Assembly (NCBI RefSeq): GCF_007830545.1
Contig: NZ_VLLF01000009.1
Location: 124,001-188,000 of the forward strand
From: Roseibium hamelinense
GTDB taxonomy: Bacteria; Pseudomonadota; Alphaproteobacteria; Rhizobiales; Stappiaceae
DNA: 64,000 bases
Direction of reading: 5' to 3'
Shown: positions 61,433 through 64,000 of the stretch, in pieces
Numbering within the stretch: the stretch's first letter is position 1
Layout of the letters: every line of letters begins with the position of its first letter
Position numbers and translations under genes: made by a program
Notes under the pieces: model-generated
What the model was told of the DNA's origin: nothing
Databases searched by the model: none
The model's input: only the letters and a program-made list of their open reading frames with translations

Positions 61433-62865
61433 GACGAAACCGGCGAGTTAAGATCTTAGCAACTCTCGGACCGTCCTCCTCAGAACAAGAGATCATCGAA
61501 AAGCTTTACAAAGCTGGTGCGGACGTTTTCCGCATCAACATGAGCCATACCGATCATGATCGCTTAAAGATGCTGGTAAAACGCATTCGTTCTGTCGAGG
61601 AAACGGTTGGACGGCCAATAAGCATTCTTGCAGATCTACAAGGCCCCAAGCTTCGTGTGGGCGCTTTTGGTACTGGTCCTGTATTGCTCGAAAACGGGGC
61701 GAAATTCAAGCTAGACGCGGACAAAGCGGATGGTGACATTAACCGGGTCCATCTGCCACATCCTGAGATTCTGCGTGCGCTCGAACCCGGTCACCGGCTT
61801 CTTCTCGATGACGGCAAGATACAACTTAAAGTACTGGAAGCTGACCAAACGAAAGCAGTGACCGAGGTTGTTGTAGGCGGAAAACTATCGGATCGGAAGG
61901 GAGTTAGCGTTCCAGACTCCGAGATCGCTACCGGCGCCATGACCGATAAAGACCATAAAGACCTCTTAGCGGCACTCGATGAGAATGTTGACTGGATAGC
62001 ACTCTCGTTCGTGCAGCGCCCAGACGACCTAGCGGAAGTCCGTAAGATCACACGAGGCCGGGCCGGTGTCCTGGCAAAAATCGAAAAACCGCAAGCGATC
62101 GGCCGACTTGATGAAATCATTGAATTGTCGGACGCAATAATGGTTGCACGGGGCGATCTCGGTGTCGAGATGCCGCTTGAACAAGTACCTGGCCTTCAAA
62201 AACAAATTACCCGCGCGGCCAGAAGAGCCGGCAAACCTGTGGTTATCGCAACGCAGATGCTGGAATCTATGATTTCGGCACCGGTTCCAACGCGGGCTGA
62301 AGTGTCCGACGTCGCAACTGCGGTCTTTGAAGGCGCTGATGCGGTCATGCTGTCAGCGGAGTCAGCTGCGGGGGAGTATCCGGTTGAAGCGGTCGAAACA
62401 ATGGATAAGATCGCGCAACAGGTAGAGCGGGACCCTAACTATCAGAACATTATCCACGCTCAACGCACAGAGCCGGAGGCAACTGGCGCTGACGCCATTT
62501 CGGCTGCAGCAAGGCAGATCGCGGATACGCTCAATCTTGCTGCCGTGGTGTGCTACACGACGTCCGGTGCAACAGGGCTTCGCGCCGCGCGGGAGCGCCC
62601 ATCTTCGCCGGTAATCGTGTTGTCCCCAGTCATGTCAACTGCGAGGCGTTTGGGTCTTGCTTGGGGCCTCCACTGCGTAGTCAGTGAAGATGCCGCGAAC
62701 GAGGACGATATGGTCGACCGGGCCTGCCGGATTTCTCATAGTGAAGGTTTTGCGCGTCCGGGACAGCGTGTAATTGTCACCGCCGGTGTTCCATTTGGCA
62801 CTCCCGGCTCTACGAATATGCTCCGTATTGCGTTCGTCGGAAGCGACGGTCTCGGTGGAATTTGA
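61429..62865 (+). CDS. pyk: Pyruvate kinase
   Basis: 478 residues. KILATLGPSSSEQEIIEKLYKAGADVFRINMSHTDHD, ILADLQGPKLRVG, the active-site lysine region VLAKIEKPQAI, and MVARGDLGVEMPLEQVPGLQK, then MLESMI..PVPTRAEVSDVATAV. The C-terminal effector domain (about 345-478) includes CYTTSGATGLRAARERPSSPV. It converts phosphoenolpyruvate and ADP to pyruvate and ATP. It is translationally coupled to the DUF1036 gene, an arrangement seen in other Hyphomicrobiales. Confidence 0.96.
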   Translation: MRRNRRVKILATLGPSSSEQEIIEKLYKAGADVFRINMSHTDHDRLKMLVKRIRSVEETVGRPISILADLQGPKLRVGAFGTGPVLLENGAKFKLDADKADGDINRVHLPHPEILRALEPGHRLLLDDGKIQLKVLEADQTKAVTEVVVGGKLSDRKGVSVPDSEIATGAMTDKDHKDLLAALDENVDWIALSFVQRPDDLAEVRKITRGRAGVLAKIEKPQAIGRLDEIIELSDAIMVARGDLGVEMPLEQVPGLQKQITRAARRAGKPVVIATQMLESMISAPVPTRAEVSDVATAVFEGADAVMLSAESAAGEYPVEAVETMDKIAQQVERDPNYQNIIHAQRTEPEATGADAISAAARQIADTLNLAAVVCYTTSGATGLRAARERPSSPVIVLSPVMSTARRLGLAWGLHCVVSEDAANEDDMVDRACRISHSEGFARPGQRVIVTAGVPFGTPGSTNMLRIAFVGSDGLGGI

Positions 62866-62880
62866 CAATTCAATCGATTA

Positions 62881-62906
62881 ACAACCCCGGCCTCTGCCGG
62901 GGTTGT
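62881..62906. terminator. Hairpin between pyk and hemH
   Basis: ACAACCCCGGC, loop CTCT, GCCGGGGTTGT: eleven perfect pairs. There is no good T run on either side, but the convergent position suggests a shared terminator. Confidence 0.75.
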
Positions 62907-62928
62907 TATGTGCAACCGGCACCGTCGA

Positions 62929-63963
62929 TTATTCTACCCAGCCCGAAAGTTCGCGGCGGACTATATGATCGATAACCTTCATGCCCAAATCGCTATCATT
63001 CAGGCACGGTATGTGGCTGAATCGCTCGCCACCAGCCTCTTCAAAAATCTCACCCGCTTCGCCTGCGATTTCCTCAAGCGTTTCTAAGCAGTCGGATACG
63101 AACCCAGGGTTCATAACCGCAACATTTTTAACGCCATCCTGCGCCAGCTTTTCAACCGTCTTATCGGTATAAGGCTGTAGCCATTCTTCGGGACCAAACC
63201 GGGACTGGAATGTTGTCTGTAACTTTTCCTTATTCCACCCGAGAACTTCGCGCATCAGCCGGGTGGTTTTCTGACAATGGCAGTGATAGGGATCGCCTCG
63301 GCGGAAATACGATTGCGGAATACCATGATAGGACGTGAGCACGACGTCTGGCTCGAAATCGAGCGTATCAAGATGCCGTTTTACTGAATCTGCAAGAGCC
63401 GTCACATAGACCGGATCATCATGATATGGTGGCACGGTCCGAATTGCCGGTTGCCAACGCATTTCAAGGAGTGCCCGACACACTTCATCGTTCACAGTTG
63501 CGGTTGTTGTAGCCGAATACTGCGGATAAAGCGGGAAAACCAGGATGCGATCACACCCCTTTTCCTTCAGCGCTTCCAAGCGAGACCGAATAGAGGGTTG
63601 ACCATACCGCATAGCCCAATCGACATGGAGTTTGCTGTCGCTGTCACCCATCAATTCGGTAAGTTTGTCTGCTTGACTTCTGGTAATTGTCCGCAAAGGC
63701 GACTCATCTAGTTCATTGTTCCAGATTTCTTCATAAGCCTTGCCGGACTTACCGGGTCTTGTCATCAAAACGATCCCGTAAAGAATTGGGTACCAAATTG
63801 CCTTTGGCCACTCGATGACACGTTTGTCGGACAAGAACTGCCTCAGATAGCGACGCATGGGCCAATAGGTGGTCGCGTCTGGGGTACCGAGATTCACTAG
63901 CAAAACCCCGATCTTACCCGTCTTTACCTTCGGATGGTCCCCGGGCAAACGCATTTGGCGCAT
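62929..63963 (-). CDS. hemH: Ferrochelatase, possibly continuing past the window edge
   Basis: 344 residues from the ATG at 63963, a full-length enzyme; the frame remains open to the edge for 12 further codons, so the start may be outside. Motifs: KIGVLLVNLGTPDATTYWPMRRYL, FPLYPQYSATTTATVNDEV, the metal-site LTSYHGIPQSYFRRGDPYHCHCQKT (catalytic His), MNPGFVSDCLETLEEIAGEAGEIFEEAGG with the conserved glutamate. It inserts Fe2+ into protoporphyrin IX, the last step of heme synthesis, at the inner membrane. Confidence 0.94.
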   Translation of the reverse strand: MRQMRLPGDHPKVKTGKIGVLLVNLGTPDATTYWPMRRYLRQFLSDKRVIEWPKAIWYPILYGIVLMTRPGKSGKAYEEIWNNELDESPLRTITRSQADKLTELMGDSDSKLHVDWAMRYGQPSIRSRLEALKEKGCDRILVFPLYPQYSATTTATVNDEVCRALLEMRWQPAIRTVPPYHDDPVYVTALADSVKRHLDTLDFEPDVVLTSYHGIPQSYFRRGDPYHCHCQKTTRLMREVLGWNKEKLQTTFQSRFGPEEWLQPYTDKTVEKLAQDGVKNVAVMNPGFVSDCLETLEEIAGEAGEIFEEAGGERFSHIPCLNDSDLGMKVIDHIVRRELSGWVE

Positions 63964-64000
63964 CTCAAGCTCTGGATCGGCGGAAATTGGCGCAGACGGC

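Noticed and set aside
1..64000. CRISPR arrays, insertion sequences, prophage or integron genes
   Set aside because: No direct-repeat arrays, transposase, integrase or phage structural genes were seen; gene order looks like stable core chromosome.

Overview
The window is ordinary chromosomal DNA of an alphaproteobacterium, most likely of the Hyphomicrobiales (Rhizobiales) and plausibly a marine Stappiaceae-type organism. This rests on lineage-restricted families (DUF1013/TrcR, DUF1465/RcdA, CpdR, DUF2312/GapR, DUF1192, DUF1244, DUF1036, paired DUF465), an mmgR/suhB-type small RNA next to an inositol-monophosphatase-family gene, and a ROSE-like RNA thermometer before an hsp20 gene. I see no insertion sequence, prophage, integron or CRISPR array. 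The genus is inference.

Layout. 1-9.6 kb: tail of an OmpA-family gene, a frameshifted DUF1272 gene, the trcR-quinone oxidoreductase-DUF1192 block, selO, a candidate small RNA, then rcdA, two accessory genes, a Cys-free L36 gene, tRNA-Val(GAC), cpdR and an N-formylglutamate amidohydrolase. 9.6-13 kb: the mmgR-like sRNA, hisN, a lysophospholipase-like hydrolase, and the hsp20 gene behind its thermometer. 13-17 kb: threonine aldolase and a four-gene operon for a bufferin-type copper-binding RiPP (precursor, MNIO/DUF692 enzyme, DUF2063 partner, DoxX). 17-28 kb: gltBD, an SGNH-like protein, a lytic transglycosylase and an outer-membrane barrel. 28-35 kb: kdsD, a MotA/MotB-type stator pair away from any flagellar genes, nfeD-stomatin, rpmE and an ABC exporter. 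35-45 kb: SDR, prpE, a TauE-like permease, an orphan secreted protein, an acyl-CoA ligase, two DUF465 genes, purEK and a MATE pump. 45-55 kb: TPR lipoprotein, rluA, pntB-pntAB-pntAA with a Cox4-like peptide, then a pepF-DUF3445-ABC1 kinase operon. 55-64 kb: sigma-54 response regulator, DUF882 peptidase-like protein, gapR, DUF1244, a second N-formylglutamate amidohydrolase, DUF1036-pyk and hemH.

How the genes fit together. Four cell-cycle/nucleoid factors (TrcR, RcdA, CpdR, GapR) lie in 60 kb; RcdA and CpdR work together in delivering CtrA to ClpXP. Nitrogen assimilation (gltBD) and NADPH supply (pnt) are complementary housekeeping functions. The most distinctive system is the bufferin operon at 14156-16832, with possible co-transcription of threonine aldolase. 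The least explained sequences are the three-hairpin RNA candidate near 4955-5056, the 69-bp inverted repeat at 735-803, the 0.6-kb stretch before the ABC exporter, and the orphan protein at 39069-39779.
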